DNA of 64,000 bases from assembly GCA_030447925.1 (NCBI GenBank), contig JAUJNX010000011.1, positions 1 through 64,000 on the forward strand. Reading direction: 5' to 3'. Made by a program: the position numbers and the translations under genes. A model generated the notes under the pieces. The model had not been told where the DNA came from. It did no database searches and saw nothing but the letters and a program-made list of their open reading frames with translations. This document shows positions 17,047-25,811 of this stretch, one piece after another. Numbering within the stretch: position 1 is the stretch's first letter; every line of letters begins with the position of its first letter. The DNA is from Egibacteraceae bacterium (GTDB lineage: Bacteria > Actinomycetota > Nitriliruptoria > Euzebyales > Egibacteraceae).

Positions 17047-18284
17047 CCCTGGTCGACGCCCGGCCCGCCGTCGAGGCGGTCTGGCGGATCGAGTCGGCCC
17101 GGGTCGTCGCCGGCGTCGCGCGCCTGGTGCGCGAAGTCGGCCGGGCCGAGGAGCTGGCCCAGGACGCGCTCGTCGCCGCGCTCGAGCAGTGGCCGGAGTC
17201 GGGCATCCCCCGCAACCCGGGGGCCTGGCTCACATCCGTCGCGAAGCGCCGCGCGATCGACCACCTGCGCCGCGACGAGCGGCTGGGGCGCAGGCTCGCG
17301 GAGATCGGCCGCGACCTCCCGATCGGCGAGGCGGCGGCGTCACTCGACGGGGACATCGAGGACGATCTGCTGCGCCTCGTGTTCACCGCCTGCCACCCGG
17401 TGCTGTCGGCGGAGGCGCGCGTCGCGCTCACGCTCCGGCTGCTCGGCGGGCTCACGACCGAGGAGATCGCCCGCGCGTTCCTCGTCGCCGAGCCGACCGT
17501 CGCCCAGCGCATCGTGCGCGCGAAGCGGACCCTGGCCGCGGCGAACGTCCCGTTCGAGACGCCGCAGGGCGCGGAGCTGGCGCCGCGGCTTGCGTCGGTG
17601 CTCGAGGTCGTCTACCTCGTGTTCAACGAGGGCTACGCGGCCACCGCGGGCGGGGACTGGATGCGCCCGGCGCTCTGCGAGGAGGCGCTGCGGCTCGGGC
17701 GCATCCTGGCCGAGCTGGTCCCGGGCGAGCCCGAGGTCCACGGCCTCGTCGCGCTCATGGAGATCCAGGCGTCGCGCACCGCGGCGCGGACCGGACCCGG
17801 GGGCGAGCCCGTCCTGCTGCTCGACCAGGACCGCGGGCGCTGGGACCAGCTGCTCATCCGCCGCGGGCTCGCGGCGCTGGAACGGTGCGAGGCGCTCGGC
17901 GGCGCCCTCGGTCCCTACGCGCTCCAGGCGGCGATCGCCGCCTGCCACGCCCGGGCGCCCGTGGCGGAGGCGACGGACTGGCCGCGCATCGCGGCCCTCT
18001 ACGACGCGCTGGTGCAGCTGCAGCCGTCCCCGGTCGCGGAGCTGAACCGCGCCGTCGCGGTCGGCATGGCCTTCGGGCCCGGGGCCGGCCTGGAGCTCGC
18101 CGACCGGCTGACCGGCGAGCCGGCGCTGCACGGCTACCACCTGCTGCACGGTGTGCGCGGCGACCTGCTCGCCCGGCTGGGCCGGCTCGGGGAGGCACGC
18201 GGGGAGTTCGAGCGCGCGGCGGCCCTCACCCGCAACGACCGCGAGCGCGCGGTGCTCCTCGCCCGCGCCGCCCGCTGCCGCTGA
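17043..18284 (+). CDS. ECF42-type RNA polymerase sigma factor with TPR-like extension
   Basis: This 413-residue protein has region 2 (VREVGRAEELAQDALVAALE, KRRAIDHLRRDERL) and region 4 (LTLRLLGGLTTEEIARAFLV with PTVAQRIVRAKRTL). A long C-terminal part of about 200 residues is helical (DUF6596/TPR-like), characteristic of ECF42. No classical anti-sigma gene is present, and in this group the C-terminal extension and DGPF partners are thought to regulate activity. GTG 17043 overlaps the DGPF stop. A 14-bp palindrome (18,307-18,320) follows the stop and may aid termination. Confidence 0.9.
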   Translation: MTLVDARPAVEAVWRIESARVVAGVARLVREVGRAEELAQDALVAALEQWPESGIPRNPGAWLTSVAKRRAIDHLRRDERLGRRLAEIGRDLPIGEAAASLDGDIEDDLLRLVFTACHPVLSAEARVALTLRLLGGLTTEEIARAFLVAEPTVAQRIVRAKRTLAAANVPFETPQGAELAPRLASVLEVVYLVFNEGYAATAGGDWMRPALCEEALRLGRILAELVPGEPEVHGLVALMEIQASRTAARTGPGGEPVLLLDQDRGRWDQLLIRRGLAALERCEALGGALGPYALQAAIAACHARAPVAEATDWPRIAALYDALVQLQPSPVAELNRAVAVGMAFGPGAGLELADRLTGEPALHGYHLLHGVRGDLLARLGRLGEARGEFERAAALTRNDRERAVLLARAARCR

Positions 18285-18391
18285 CCCCGGCACGCGGCCC
18301 GGCCGCGGCGGGATCCCGCCCGGCACGAGCCGACCGGCGGCGCCCTGCCTCTCAGCCCGGCCGACGCCCGCGCCCCGCGACATCCGACGGG

Positions 18392-19039
18392 TCAGGTCGG
18401 CGGGGGGTCACCGAGGAGGCGGTCCTGGAGGACGCTGGCGGTGGCGTCCAGGAAGGTCAGGTGGGTGCCGTGCGGGCGCCCCTCCGGTGCGGGTGGCGCG
18501 TGCCAGGTGACCAGCATCGAGGTGCGGCCGGCGACGGGGTGGGCCAGGCCGTAGGCGCCCCGGTCCTGGACCATCCAGTCCGCGCCAGGCGGGACCGCCA
18601 CGACCGCGTGGGCGATGCAGCGGTCCCCGCAGCGGTGGCTGCCGGCGTCCATGTCGGCGTCGGCCGGCTCGCGGACCGCGTCGTGCGCGTCCCAGCCCAG
18701 GCCGTCCCGGGTCGCGTGGCAGACGACCCGCAGATCCTCACCCCGGTAGGCCAGGACCAGGGCCTCAGGGGTCGCGAAGCCGAACTCGACCGCCCAGTCA
18801 GGGCGGATCCCAGCCGATCCCTGGCGGCACTCGACCAGTTGCCACGGCAGCTGGGCGACGGGCCGCACGCCCACGACGGGCTTGCCGTAGGCCGAGGCGA
18901 GGGCCGCCGGAACGCGCCCCGGCGCGGACCCGTCCACCAGCGCCGTCGGCACCCCGTCCGGCCCGGCCACGGGCCCATCCACCAGCAGCAGGAATGCCAG
19001 GGCCGCGACCCCCGCCACCGCCACCCACCACGCCCGCAC
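18392..19039 (-). CDS. Secreted or membrane-anchored hypothetical protein
   Basis: This 215-residue protein has an N-terminal hydrophobic signal or anchor (VAVAGVAALAFLLLVDGP). The mature part contains several cysteines (LVECRQG, VVCHATRDG, HRCGDRCIAHA) that could form disulfides outside the cell. No family is recognised. It is convergent with the ECF42 gene. Confidence 0.6.
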   Translation of the reverse strand: MRAWWVAVAGVAALAFLLLVDGPVAGPDGVPTALVDGSAPGRVPAALASAYGKPVVGVRPVAQLPWQLVECRQGSAGIRPDWAVEFGFATPEALVLAYRGEDLRVVCHATRDGLGWDAHDAVREPADADMDAGSHRCGDRCIAHAVVAVPPGADWMVQDRGAYGLAHPVAGRTSMLVTWHAPPAPEGRPHGTHLTFLDATASVLQDRLLGDPPPT

Positions 19040-19156
19040 CCGCGACCTCCCGACCTGGCCGTCTTAGCACGCACGCCCGCCGCCCGCCCGCTGAGCAGGC
19101 TACGCCACGCCGCCCGATCTCCCCGGCCCGAGCAGCCCCGACCCTGGGGAGAACGG

Positions 19157-19660
19157 TCAGGCGAAGAGGCGGTCGGCGGGGGTGGCGGTGGTGGCGCGCT
19201 CGAGGGCGAGGAGGTGCTGCTTGCGGGGGAGGCCGCCGCCGTAGCCGACCAGGGCGCCGTTGGCGCCGACGACGCGGTGGCAGGGGACGATGATGCTGAT
19301 CGGGTTGCGCCCGTTGGCCAGGCCCACGGCACGGGCGGCGGTGGGGCGGCCGATGCGCTCGGCGATCGCGCCGTAGGAGGTCGTCGCGCCGTAGGGGATC
19401 TCGCGCAGGGCCTCCCAGACCTGCAGTTGGAACGGGGTCCCCACCGGCGCGAGCGGCACATCGAAGGTCTGCAGCCGGCCCTCGAAGTAGGCGGTGAGCT
19501 GGTCGGTCACGTGGCCGAACCAGCCGGGGTCGGGGACCCCGTAGGCGTCGGGCGGGGGCGCGTGGCGGTGGTCCTCCATGCGCAGGTCGGTCAGGGCGCC
19601 GTCCTCCTCGACGAGGGTGATCGGGCCGATCGGGCTGTCGACGGTGGTGTGGGTGCGCAT
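19157..19660 (-). CDS. ogt: Methylated-DNA-protein cysteine methyltransferase
   Basis: This 167-residue suicide enzyme takes the alkyl group from O6-alkylguanine onto its active Cys in PCHRV. GLANGRNPISIIVPCHRVVG and GYGGGLPRKQHLLALE are diagnostic. ATG 19660 is preceded by GGAGAGG. Its first 70 bases overlap the end of the Ada-AlkA gene upstream, so the two are probably on one transcript. With the next two genes it forms an alkylation-repair block. Confidence 0.93.
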   Translation of the reverse strand: MRTHTTVDSPIGPITLVEEDGALTDLRMEDHRHAPPPDAYGVPDPGWFGHVTDQLTAYFEGRLQTFDVPLAPVGTPFQLQVWEALREIPYGATTSYGAIAERIGRPTAARAVGLANGRNPISIIVPCHRVVGANGALVGYGGGLPRKQHLLALERATTATPADRLFA

Positions 19661-21138
19661 GAGGACCTCTCCACGGGCAGGCGGTTGATCGGGTGGTCGC
19701 CGGTGGCCCATAGGTGCTGGACGGCGTACGCGCGCCAGGGGCGCCAGCCCGCGGCGCGGCGGACCAGCGCGCCCGGCGTGGCGGGCAGGCCGAGTTCGTC
19801 GGCCGCCATCCTGACCCCCAGGTCGGTGGGCACGAAGGCGTCGGGGTCGCCGAGGGCGCGCATCGCGATGGTCTCGACCGTCCACTGCCCCAGGCCGGGC
19901 AGGGCGTCCAGCGCGGCGCGGGCCGCCGTCCAGTCGGTCCCCGGTCCCAGGTCGACGGTGCCGTCGGCGAGGGCCGCGGCCAGCCCCAGCACCGCACGCC
20001 GTCGCGCGGCGGGCAGGGCCAGCACCGCCGGGTCGGCGCCGGCGAGCGCGGCGGAGGCGGGGAACAGGTGGGTGAGCCCGCCGCCGGGGTCGGCGACTGG
20101 CTCGCCCAGCGCCGTCACCAGCCGACCGGCGTGGGTCCGCGCGGCGGCGGTGGAGACCTGTTGGCCCAGCACGGCCCGCACCGCGAGCTCGGCCTCGTCG
20201 ACCGTCCGCGGCACCCGCCGCCCCGGCGCCTTGGCCACCAGCGGCGCGAGCGCCGGCTCGGCGGCCAGCGCCTCGTCGACGGCGACGGGGTCGGCGTCGA
20301 GGTCCAGCAGGCGCCGGCACCGCGCGATCGCGGTGGCGAGGTCGCGCAGGTCGGCCAGCGCGAGCGTGCAGGCGACGTGCTCGGGCCGCGGCGCCAGGGC
20401 GACGACGCCCGGCCCGTGGGGGAGGCGCAGGGTCCGCCGGTAGGCACCGTCGCGCCACTCCTCGACCCCGGGCACGCCGGTCACCGCCAGGTGCCCGAAC
20501 AGGTTGTCGGGGCACAGCGGCGCCCGGAACGGCAGGCGCAGGGTCAGGGTCCCCGCCGCCGACGGCCCGCGCCGCCCCGCCGCCCGCGCGCGCAGCTCGG
20601 TCGGGGTCAGCGCGAAGACCGCGCGCACGGTGTCGTTGAACTGGCGCACGCTGGCGAACCCGGCGCCCAGGGCGACGTCGACCATGGGCAGGGGCGTGGT
20701 CTCGATCAGGACCCGCGCGGTCTGGGCGCGCTGGGCGCGGGCCAGCGCCAGCGGACCGGCGCCCAGCTCGGCGAGCAGCTGGCGCTCGACCTGCCGCGCG
20801 CTGTAGCCCAGCCGGGCGGCGAGCCCGGGCACGCCCTCGCGGTCCACGACCCCGTCGCCGATGAGGCGCATGGCCCGGGCGACGAGGTCGGCGCGCTCGT
20901 TCCAGGCGGGCGAGCCGGGCGCGGCGTCGGGCCGGCAGCGCTTGCAGGCCCGGAAGCCGGCTGCCTGGGCGGCGGCGGCGCTGGGGTAGAAGCGCATGTT
21001 GCCGGGCTTCGGCGCCACCGCGGGACAACTCGGCCGGCAATAGATGCCGGTGGTCACGACGGCGACGAAGAACCACCCGTCGAAGCGCGCATCGCGTGAC
21101 TGCACGGCGCGCGCACATCGGTCCACGTCCTCGTACAC
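19591..21138 (-). CDS. Ada regulator fused to AlkA 3-methyladenine DNA glycosylase
   Basis: This 515-residue protein has three parts. Residues about 1-80 are the Ada methyl-phosphotriester domain with four zinc cysteines (YCRPSCPA and ACKRCRPD). Residues about 85-185 are an AraC-type DNA-binding domain (VPGLAARLGYSARQVERQL). The rest is an AlkA glycosylase with helix-hairpin-helix LPGLGQWTVETIAMR and catalytic Asp in FVPTDLGVRM. Methylation of the first domain would switch on transcription, so sensor, activator and repair enzyme are one chain. GTG 21138 is the best start. The C-terminal tail runs 70 bp into ogt in another frame. Confidence 0.9.
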   Translation of the reverse strand: MYEDVDRCARAVQSRDARFDGWFFVAVVTTGIYCRPSCPAVAPKPGNMRFYPSAAAAQAAGFRACKRCRPDAAPGSPAWNERADLVARAMRLIGDGVVDREGVPGLAARLGYSARQVERQLLAELGAGPLALARAQRAQTARVLIETTPLPMVDVALGAGFASVRQFNDTVRAVFALTPTELRARAAGRRGPSAAGTLTLRLPFRAPLCPDNLFGHLAVTGVPGVEEWRDGAYRRTLRLPHGPGVVALAPRPEHVACTLALADLRDLATAIARCRRLLDLDADPVAVDEALAAEPALAPLVAKAPGRRVPRTVDEAELAVRAVLGQQVSTAAARTHAGRLVTALGEPVADPGGGLTHLFPASAALAGADPAVLALPAARRRAVLGLAAALADGTVDLGPGTDWTAARAALDALPGLGQWTVETIAMRALGDPDAFVPTDLGVRMAADELGLPATPGALVRRAAGWRPWRAYAVQHLWATGDHPINRLPVERSSCAPTPPSTARSARSPSSRRTAP

Positions 21139-21281
21139 GCGCCCAGCTTGCGGCCGCCGGACGCGGATGTCTGGCGGGATCCCGACATCGAGCGGGAGCG
21201 GCCCCGCTCCTCCGGCTACCAGGGCAGCGGCGCCAGCACCACCTGCTTGTGCCGCCACAACGGGCGCCACGGCCCGCGGCG

Positions 21282-22412
21282 TCACGCCGGGGCCGCGAGG
21301 TCCACGTACGGGGCCGCGCCGGGGGCGGCGAAGGCCAGCAGCGCGGCGGCCTCCCGCTCCACCTCCGCGCGCTCCGCCGGCTGCCAGGGCGCGAACGGGG
21401 CGATCCGCACCGTCGCCGAGCCGCGCGACCGGGTCAGCTTCCAGGTGCCGGCCACGAACCCGTCGAGGAGCACCGTGCCGGGGATCAGCCCGTTGACCGT
21501 CCAGATGCGGCGCCGGTCGTCCTCGGCGATGACCCGCGATCGGTCGGCGTGGGCGAGCACCAGGTTGTCGAACTCCGCGACCAGCCGGGGCGGGGCCGGC
21601 GTCGCCGGGTCGGGGCGCGGCGCGCCGGGCAGGTCGAACAGCTCGCGGCCGGCCTCGTCGCGGAAGGTGACCAGGCGGGGGCGCAGGCGGTCGACCACCT
21701 CGCCGAGCCCGATCAGCCCCGACCAGACCTGCGCGTCGGCCACCGACGCGGGGCCGAACGCGCCGAGGTAGCGCAGCACCAGGTCCTCGAGGTCCGCAGC
21801 GGGGGCCAGGGGCCGCCCCAGCCAGGACTCGACGGTGGTGAGGGTCGGCCGCCCGCCCGCGCCCCACACCCCGCGGGGCGTCACCTGGACGGTCGGGACC
21901 AGGTAGGCCACGGCCGAGGCCAGTGCGGCCGGGTCGCGGTCGGGGCAGCGGGCGGCGAGCAGCGGGGCCAGCTCGGCCCGGGTGCGCGGCGCGGCCGCGA
22001 GCAGCGCGCGGCCCTCCGCCAGCACCGGCCCCAGGTCCAGCCCGCGCAGGGCCTTCGCCCACGGCGCGCCCGCCCAGCTGCGCTCCAGCACCGGCTGCAC
22101 GGCAGGCCGCAGGGCGAGGCAGTCCTCGGCGGTGACGAGGTGGATGGTCCCGCGCAGCAGCGTGGCGCGCACGGCCGCGCGCCGGGTCAGCAGGCCGCCC
22201 AGCTCCGCGGGGTCGAAGCCCTCCAGCCGCGACCACAGCCCGACGTAGGGCGGGTCGGGCGCCTGGGCCTGGAGCCCGACCAGCCGCTGGACCGCCTCCC
22301 GGGCGGGCAGCGCCACGCGTTCCAGCAGCAGCTGGCGGGCGAGCAGCGCACGGTTCAGCGCCCGCCGCCCCAGCATCGCCCCCGCCGTCCGCGTCCCCGC
22401 CACGCCCGTCAC
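21282..22412 (-). CDS. AlkZ-like winged-helix DNA glycosylase family protein
   Basis: This protein of about 376 residues belongs to the HTH_42 family (winged helix DNA-binding domain), which includes the azinomycin-resistance glycosylase AlkZ and E. coli YcaQ. GLQAQAPDPPYVGLWSRL carries a Gln-x-Gln motif matching the catalytic QxQ of AlkZ rather than the QxD of YcaQ. Such enzymes unhook interstrand crosslinks or remove bulky alkylated bases. The start may be GTG 22412 or ATG 22376. Its place next to Ada-AlkA and Ogt supports a repair role. Confidence 0.8.
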   Translation of the reverse strand: MTGVAGTRTAGAMLGRRALNRALLARQLLLERVALPAREAVQRLVGLQAQAPDPPYVGLWSRLEGFDPAELGGLLTRRAAVRATLLRGTIHLVTAEDCLALRPAVQPVLERSWAGAPWAKALRGLDLGPVLAEGRALLAAAPRTRAELAPLLAARCPDRDPAALASAVAYLVPTVQVTPRGVWGAGGRPTLTTVESWLGRPLAPAADLEDLVLRYLGAFGPASVADAQVWSGLIGLGEVVDRLRPRLVTFRDEAGRELFDLPGAPRPDPATPAPPRLVAEFDNLVLAHADRSRVIAEDDRRRIWTVNGLIPGTVLLDGFVAGTWKLTRSRGSATVRIAPFAPWQPAERAEVEREAAALLAFAAPGAAPYVDLAAPA

Positions 22413-22498
22413 CCTAGGTGTGGTCGCCGGAGATGTCGGCGAGGTGTGCCACGGCGTACCTCCCGTGCCGGGCGGCCCCGGCGAGTACGGTCCGGATC

Positions 22499-22957
22499 AT
22501 GACGCCCGCCAGGACGACGTCGTCGTCGAAGCTCCTCTGGTGCGTCCTGGTCGCCGGCTGGTCGCTGGTGTTCGCCGCACCCCACTTCTACTGGGCGCTC
22601 GGCGGGCGCGGAGGTCTCGGAGCCCAGGCGGCCGCAGCCGACGCCGCGCTGCAGCAGGGCTGGTTCGCCGCCTACAACCTGGCCGCCGGGATCCTGGGGA
22701 TCTCGGGTGCGGTGGTGGGCGTCGTGGTCGCAACCACGTGGGGCGGCCGGCGGGTGCGCCGCTGGCTCCTGAGCGCGGCGTCGGTCGCCTGCGTCCTCCT
22801 GCTCCTCCGGGGCGCCCTCGGGTTGACCTTGCTCGGGGGCAGCGTGCTGTCCGGCACGTTCGACGAGCAGGCGCCCCTGGTCCTCCTCGCCATCGAGCCC
22901 TGGTTCGTCCTCGGCGGTCTCGCCTTCGGCGGGATGGTGCGCAGCCAGCGCGAGTAG
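22499..22957 (+). CDS. DUF3995-like four-helix membrane protein
   Basis: This 152-residue protein has four membrane helices, about at 11-30, 55-80, 88-112 and 128-148. Length and the aromatic APHFYWALGG motif fit DUF3995, whose function is unknown. TACGGT at 22,486-22,491 lies seven bases before the ATG with no Shine-Dalgarno site, suggesting a leaderless mRNA. Confidence 0.65.
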   Translation: MTPARTTSSSKLLWCVLVAGWSLVFAAPHFYWALGGRGGLGAQAAAADAALQQGWFAAYNLAAGILGISGAVVGVVVATTWGGRRVRRWLLSAASVACVLLLLRGALGLTLLGGSVLSGTFDEQAPLVLLAIEPWFVLGGLAFGGMVRSQRE

Positions 22958-23042
22958 CCAGCCGTCGCCCGCCTCTCCTCCCGCTGACCGATCCGGTCAC
23001 GGTGCCCACGTTGCGACCGGCTCGGCCCGCTCGTCGCGCCGG

Positions 23043-23471
23043 TCAGCGGCCGTGCGGGTCGCGCACGACGATGCGGGTGCCGGGGACCGCGGCGGACAGT
23101 TCCGCGATGTCGCCGGGGTCCGCCGTCACCACGACGGCGGCGTCGGCGCCGGCGCACAGCGCCACGACGTGGGCGTCGGCCAACCGGTCGCTCCCCGCGC
23201 CGCCGTGGGCGAGCACGGCGCCGACCAGCTTGGCCAGCCGCTCGTCGGTCGGGACGACGCGGAGCCGCTGCCCTCCGCGGTCGCGCCGGAGGGCGGCCTC
23301 GACCCGCCGGGTCCGTGCGGTGCCGCGGCAGACCTCCGCGAGGGTGACCGCGGCGCAGGCGACCTCGCCGCCCCGCTCCACCGTGCGGCGCAGCAGCGCG
23401 CGGAGGCCGCCGCCGTCGGCGTGGTCGAGGTGGTCGAACGCCGCCGCGTCCAGCACGGTCCTGGTGGTCAC
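23043..23471 (-). CDS. PIN-domain toxin (VapC-like)
   Basis: This 142-residue PIN nuclease has the conserved acidic residues in VLDAAAF, LAEVCRGTAR, DRLADAHVVA and TADPGDI. VapC toxins cut specific RNAs, often tRNAs or rRNA. The start overlaps the antitoxin stop by four bases. The pair is a stand-alone addiction or stress module. Confidence 0.85.
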   Translation of the reverse strand: MTTRTVLDAAAFDHLDHADGGGLRALLRRTVERGGEVACAAVTLAEVCRGTARTRRVEAALRRDRGGQRLRVVPTDERLAKLVGAVLAHGGAGSDRLADAHVVALCAGADAAVVVTADPGDIAELSAAVPGTRIVVRDPHGR

Positions 23472-23731
23472 GCACCGCTCGAGCTGTCCTCGTGGAGACC
23501 CATCGCCGCGTCGAGCGTGGCGTCGGCGAGGTCGTACTCCTCGGCGGACGGCGGTCCGTGGCGCTCGTCCAGCTCGTCCAGCCAGCGCGACAGCGCGGCC
23601 TGGTGCGCCGCCACCGCGACCGCGTCCCGCAGTGCATCGTTCGCGGTGGCGGAGAGGCTGCGGCCGCCGATCGCCTCGAGCGCCTCGACGACGTCCTCGT
23701 CGAGGTTCAACGTGACGCGGCGCTTCTTCAT
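23468..23731 (-). CDS. Antitoxin of the PIN toxin pair
   Basis: This 87-residue protein opens with a ribbon-helix-helix-like segment (KKRRVTLNLDEDVVEALEAI) that would bind its own promoter, followed by a helical toxin-binding tail. It is the first gene of the operon and its stop overlaps the toxin start. A -10-like TATGAT lies six bases before the ATG, so the mRNA is probably leaderless. Confidence 0.8.
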   Translation of the reverse strand: MKKRRVTLNLDEDVVEALEAIGGRSLSATANDALRDAVAVAAHQAALSRWLDELDERHGPPSAEEYDLADATLDAAMGLHEDSSSGA

Positions 23732-23737
23732 ACGACC

Positions 23738-23743
23738 ATCATA
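23738..23743 (-). promoter_or_regulatory. Leaderless -10 element of the PIN TA operon
   Basis: TATGAT on the minus strand ends six bases before the antitoxin ATG, so transcription should start at or next to the A of the start codon. No Shine-Dalgarno sequence is present. Confidence 0.6.
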
Positions 23744-23766
23744 AGCAGCCGCCCGGTGGGCCCGGG

Positions 23767-24834
23767 TCAGCGGGCGGGGGCGAGGGGGAGGGTGAGGACG
23801 GCGCGGCCGGGGGTGCGGGTGAGGATGGCGTCGAGCTCGGCGAGCAGGCGCGCGACGGAGCGGTCGCCGGGGTCGGGGCCGCGGGCGGCGGGGGAGGCGA
23901 CGACGGGCGCGTAGGGGCGGGCGTCGCCGCCGCGGACCTCGACGGTGACGGCGTCGCCGGCGCCGTCGACGGCGAGGCGGACCGGCCCGTCGGCGGTGGC
24001 CACGGCGCGGCGCAGGACGGCGACCAGCGTCCCGGTCAGCGCCCCCGCGCGGCCGCGCACGCGGGCGGCGTCCAGCCCCGGCGCGACCTCGATCTCCAGC
24101 GGCACGCCCGCGTCGGCCACCATCGGCGCGACGGCGTCGCCGACCTGGCCCAGCAGCTCGCCGACGGCGGTGACCTCGCCGTCGCCGGCCCGGCCCGCCG
24201 CCGACGCGGCCAGCAGGTCCTGGACGACAGCGGCCAGGCGCTCGGCGCCGGCGGCGCTGCGGCCGTGGAGGTCGGCCAGCCGCCCGAGCAGCCCGCGCAG
24301 GCGGCGCAGCTCGAGCAGGCCGCTCGCCTGGCGCCCCAGGACCTCCAGCAGGTGCGCCTGCTCCTCGGTGAGCGTCCGCGGCTGGCGGTCCACGACGCAC
24401 AGCGCGCCGACCGGCTGCCCGTCGACGTGCAGCGGCACGCCGGCGTAGGCGCGCACGAACGGGCCGTGGGTGACGGCGGGGTTGTCCGCGAAGCGCGGGT
24501 CGCGGGTCGCGTCGGGGACCTGGAACAGGCCCTCGCCGCGGATGGTCCAGTCGCAGAAGCTCAGGTCCCGCGGGATGCCGCCGGTGTCCGGCGGCAGCCC
24601 GAAGAAGGTGTGGCCGTGCCAGCGGTCGGCGTCGACGAGGCTGATCCCGGCGATGGGCACCCCGAGCAGGCGGCTGGCCAGGCGCGGCAGGTCCTCCAGC
24701 GGCGGTTCCGGGCCGCTCGAGGCGACGGTCGCCAGCGCGGCCAGCCGCGCGGCCTCCCTCCCTCCCACGTTCGTGGCCCCCGGAGCTCCGGGCCGGCCGG
24801 GTCGCCGGTCACTGACGATGTTCTCGGCAGGCAC
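23767..24834 (-). CDS. GAF-domain signalling protein with degenerate kinase-like end
   Basis: This 355-residue protein has a GAF sensor domain at about 30-180: FCDWTIRGEGLFQVPDATRD, FADNPAV and AYAGVPLHVDGQPVGALCVV are typical of histidine-kinase and diguanylate-cyclase GAF domains. A helical segment follows (LRRLRGLLGRLADLHGRSAA). The C-terminal third resembles a weak ATPase region but has no clear N or G boxes and no phosphoacceptor His. It may be a kinase relative that lost activity. The start is GTG 24834. Confidence 0.65.
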   Translation of the reverse strand: MPAENIVSDRRPGRPGAPGATNVGGREAARLAALATVASSGPEPPLEDLPRLASRLLGVPIAGISLVDADRWHGHTFFGLPPDTGGIPRDLSFCDWTIRGEGLFQVPDATRDPRFADNPAVTHGPFVRAYAGVPLHVDGQPVGALCVVDRQPRTLTEEQAHLLEVLGRQASGLLELRRLRGLLGRLADLHGRSAAGAERLAAVVQDLLAASAAGRAGDGEVTAVGELLGQVGDAVAPMVADAGVPLEIEVAPGLDAARVRGRAGALTGTLVAVLRRAVATADGPVRLAVDGAGDAVTVEVRGGDARPYAPVVASPAARGPDPGDRSVARLLAELDAILTRTPGRAVLTLPLAPAR

Positions 24835-24866
24835 GCGCCCCGGGTACAGCGCGGGTACAGCCCGCG

Positions 24867-25811
24867 TCAGCCGACCAGGGCGGCGACGTCGGCCGCGCAG
24901 CCCCACGACAGCGTCACGCCCGCGCCGCCGTGGCCGTAGCAGTGCACGATGCGCCCGCCCGGCCGGTCCTGCGCCTCCAGCCGCACCGCGGGCCGCGCGG
25001 GGCGCAGCCCGACGCGGTGGGCCAGGACCCGGGCGTCGCGCAGGGCGGGGACCAGCGCGCGGCAGCGCGCCAGCACGTCCGCGGCGGTGCCCGGGTCCAC
25101 GACGAGGTCCTCGGCGCCCTCCTGCGCGGTGCCGCCGCAGACGATGTCGCGGGTGCGCGGCACGACGTAGGCCAGGGCGGCGGGGTCGGCCTGGTCCAGG
25201 AGCCACTCGGCCAGCCCGACCTGGCCGAGCACGGCGACCTGGCCGCGCACGGGCGTGACGCTGGGGTCAGCCGCGAGGTCGCGCGCCCCCAGCCCGGCGC
25301 AGTCGACGACCACGTCGGCGCCGCGCAGCTCGGCGTCCAGGTCGCCGACCGCCCGCCGCTCGACCTCCCCGCCCAGGTCGGCGAGCCGCGCCGCCAGCCA
25401 GGGCAGGTGCACCGCCATGTCCGCGACCGGCACGGGCAGGCGGAACCCGCCAGCACGACCGGGCGGCAGGGCGGGCGGGGCGGCGCGCTCCAGGACCGGC
25501 ACCGCCGCGCGCCACCACGGGTCCCCGGCCGGGGGGTCGCGGAACACCTCGGTGCCCCAGCGGATCGCCACCCCGCTGCCCGGGACCTCCGCGAGCCCGG
25601 CGAGCACCCGGTAGCCGACCCCCGCCCAGCGCGTGACCGCCTCGTGGGGCAGGGCGCGGTACGGGTACCACAGGGCCGCCGCGACAGCCGAGGTCGTCGC
25701 CTCCCCGACCTCGCGGGCCACGACCCGCACGGCGTGGCCGGCCTCGCGCAGCCGGATCGCCGCGGTCAGGCCGACGACCCCGGCGCCGACGACCACGACG
25801 CGGGTGGTCAA
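24867..25811 (-). CDS. D-amino-acid oxidase family FAD enzyme
   Basis: This 314-residue flavoenzyme has the FAD dinucleotide motif VVVVGAGVVGLTAAIRLREA at its N-terminus, the Arg in GLRPARPAVRLE expected to bind the substrate carboxylate, and the C-terminal CYGHGGAGVTLSWGCA. It would oxidise D-amino acids to keto acids with release of ammonia and peroxide. It starts at TTG 25811, which overlaps the TGA of the aldehyde dehydrogenase gene, so translation is coupled. Confidence 0.88.
   Translation of the reverse strand: MTTRVVVVGAGVVGLTAAIRLREAGHAVRVVAREVGEATTSAVAAALWYPYRALPHEAVTRWAGVGYRVLAGLAEVPGSGVAIRWGTEVFRDPPAGDPWWRAAVPVLERAAPPALPPGRAGGFRLPVPVADMAVHLPWLAARLADLGGEVERRAVGDLDAELRGADVVVDCAGLGARDLAADPSVTPVRGQVAVLGQVGLAEWLLDQADPAALAYVVPRTRDIVCGGTAQEGAEDLVVDPGTAADVLARCRALVPALRDARVLAHRVGLRPARPAVRLEAQDRPGGRIVHCYGHGGAGVTLSWGCAADVAALVG

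Noticed and set aside
18307..18320. Strong terminator after the ECF42 gene
   Set aside because: The 14-bp palindrome has no loop or T run; it may help termination, but I did not list it as a confident terminator.
17189..20443. A 1,084-residue open frame on the plus strand
   Set aside because: It is an Arg/Pro/Gly-rich shadow of the sigma factor, secreted-protein and repair genes, which have clear motifs in other frames.
19157..22236. Very long minus-strand frames spanning several repair genes
   Set aside because: These are read-through frames of GC-rich DNA; start sites, conserved N-termini and motifs define three separate genes.
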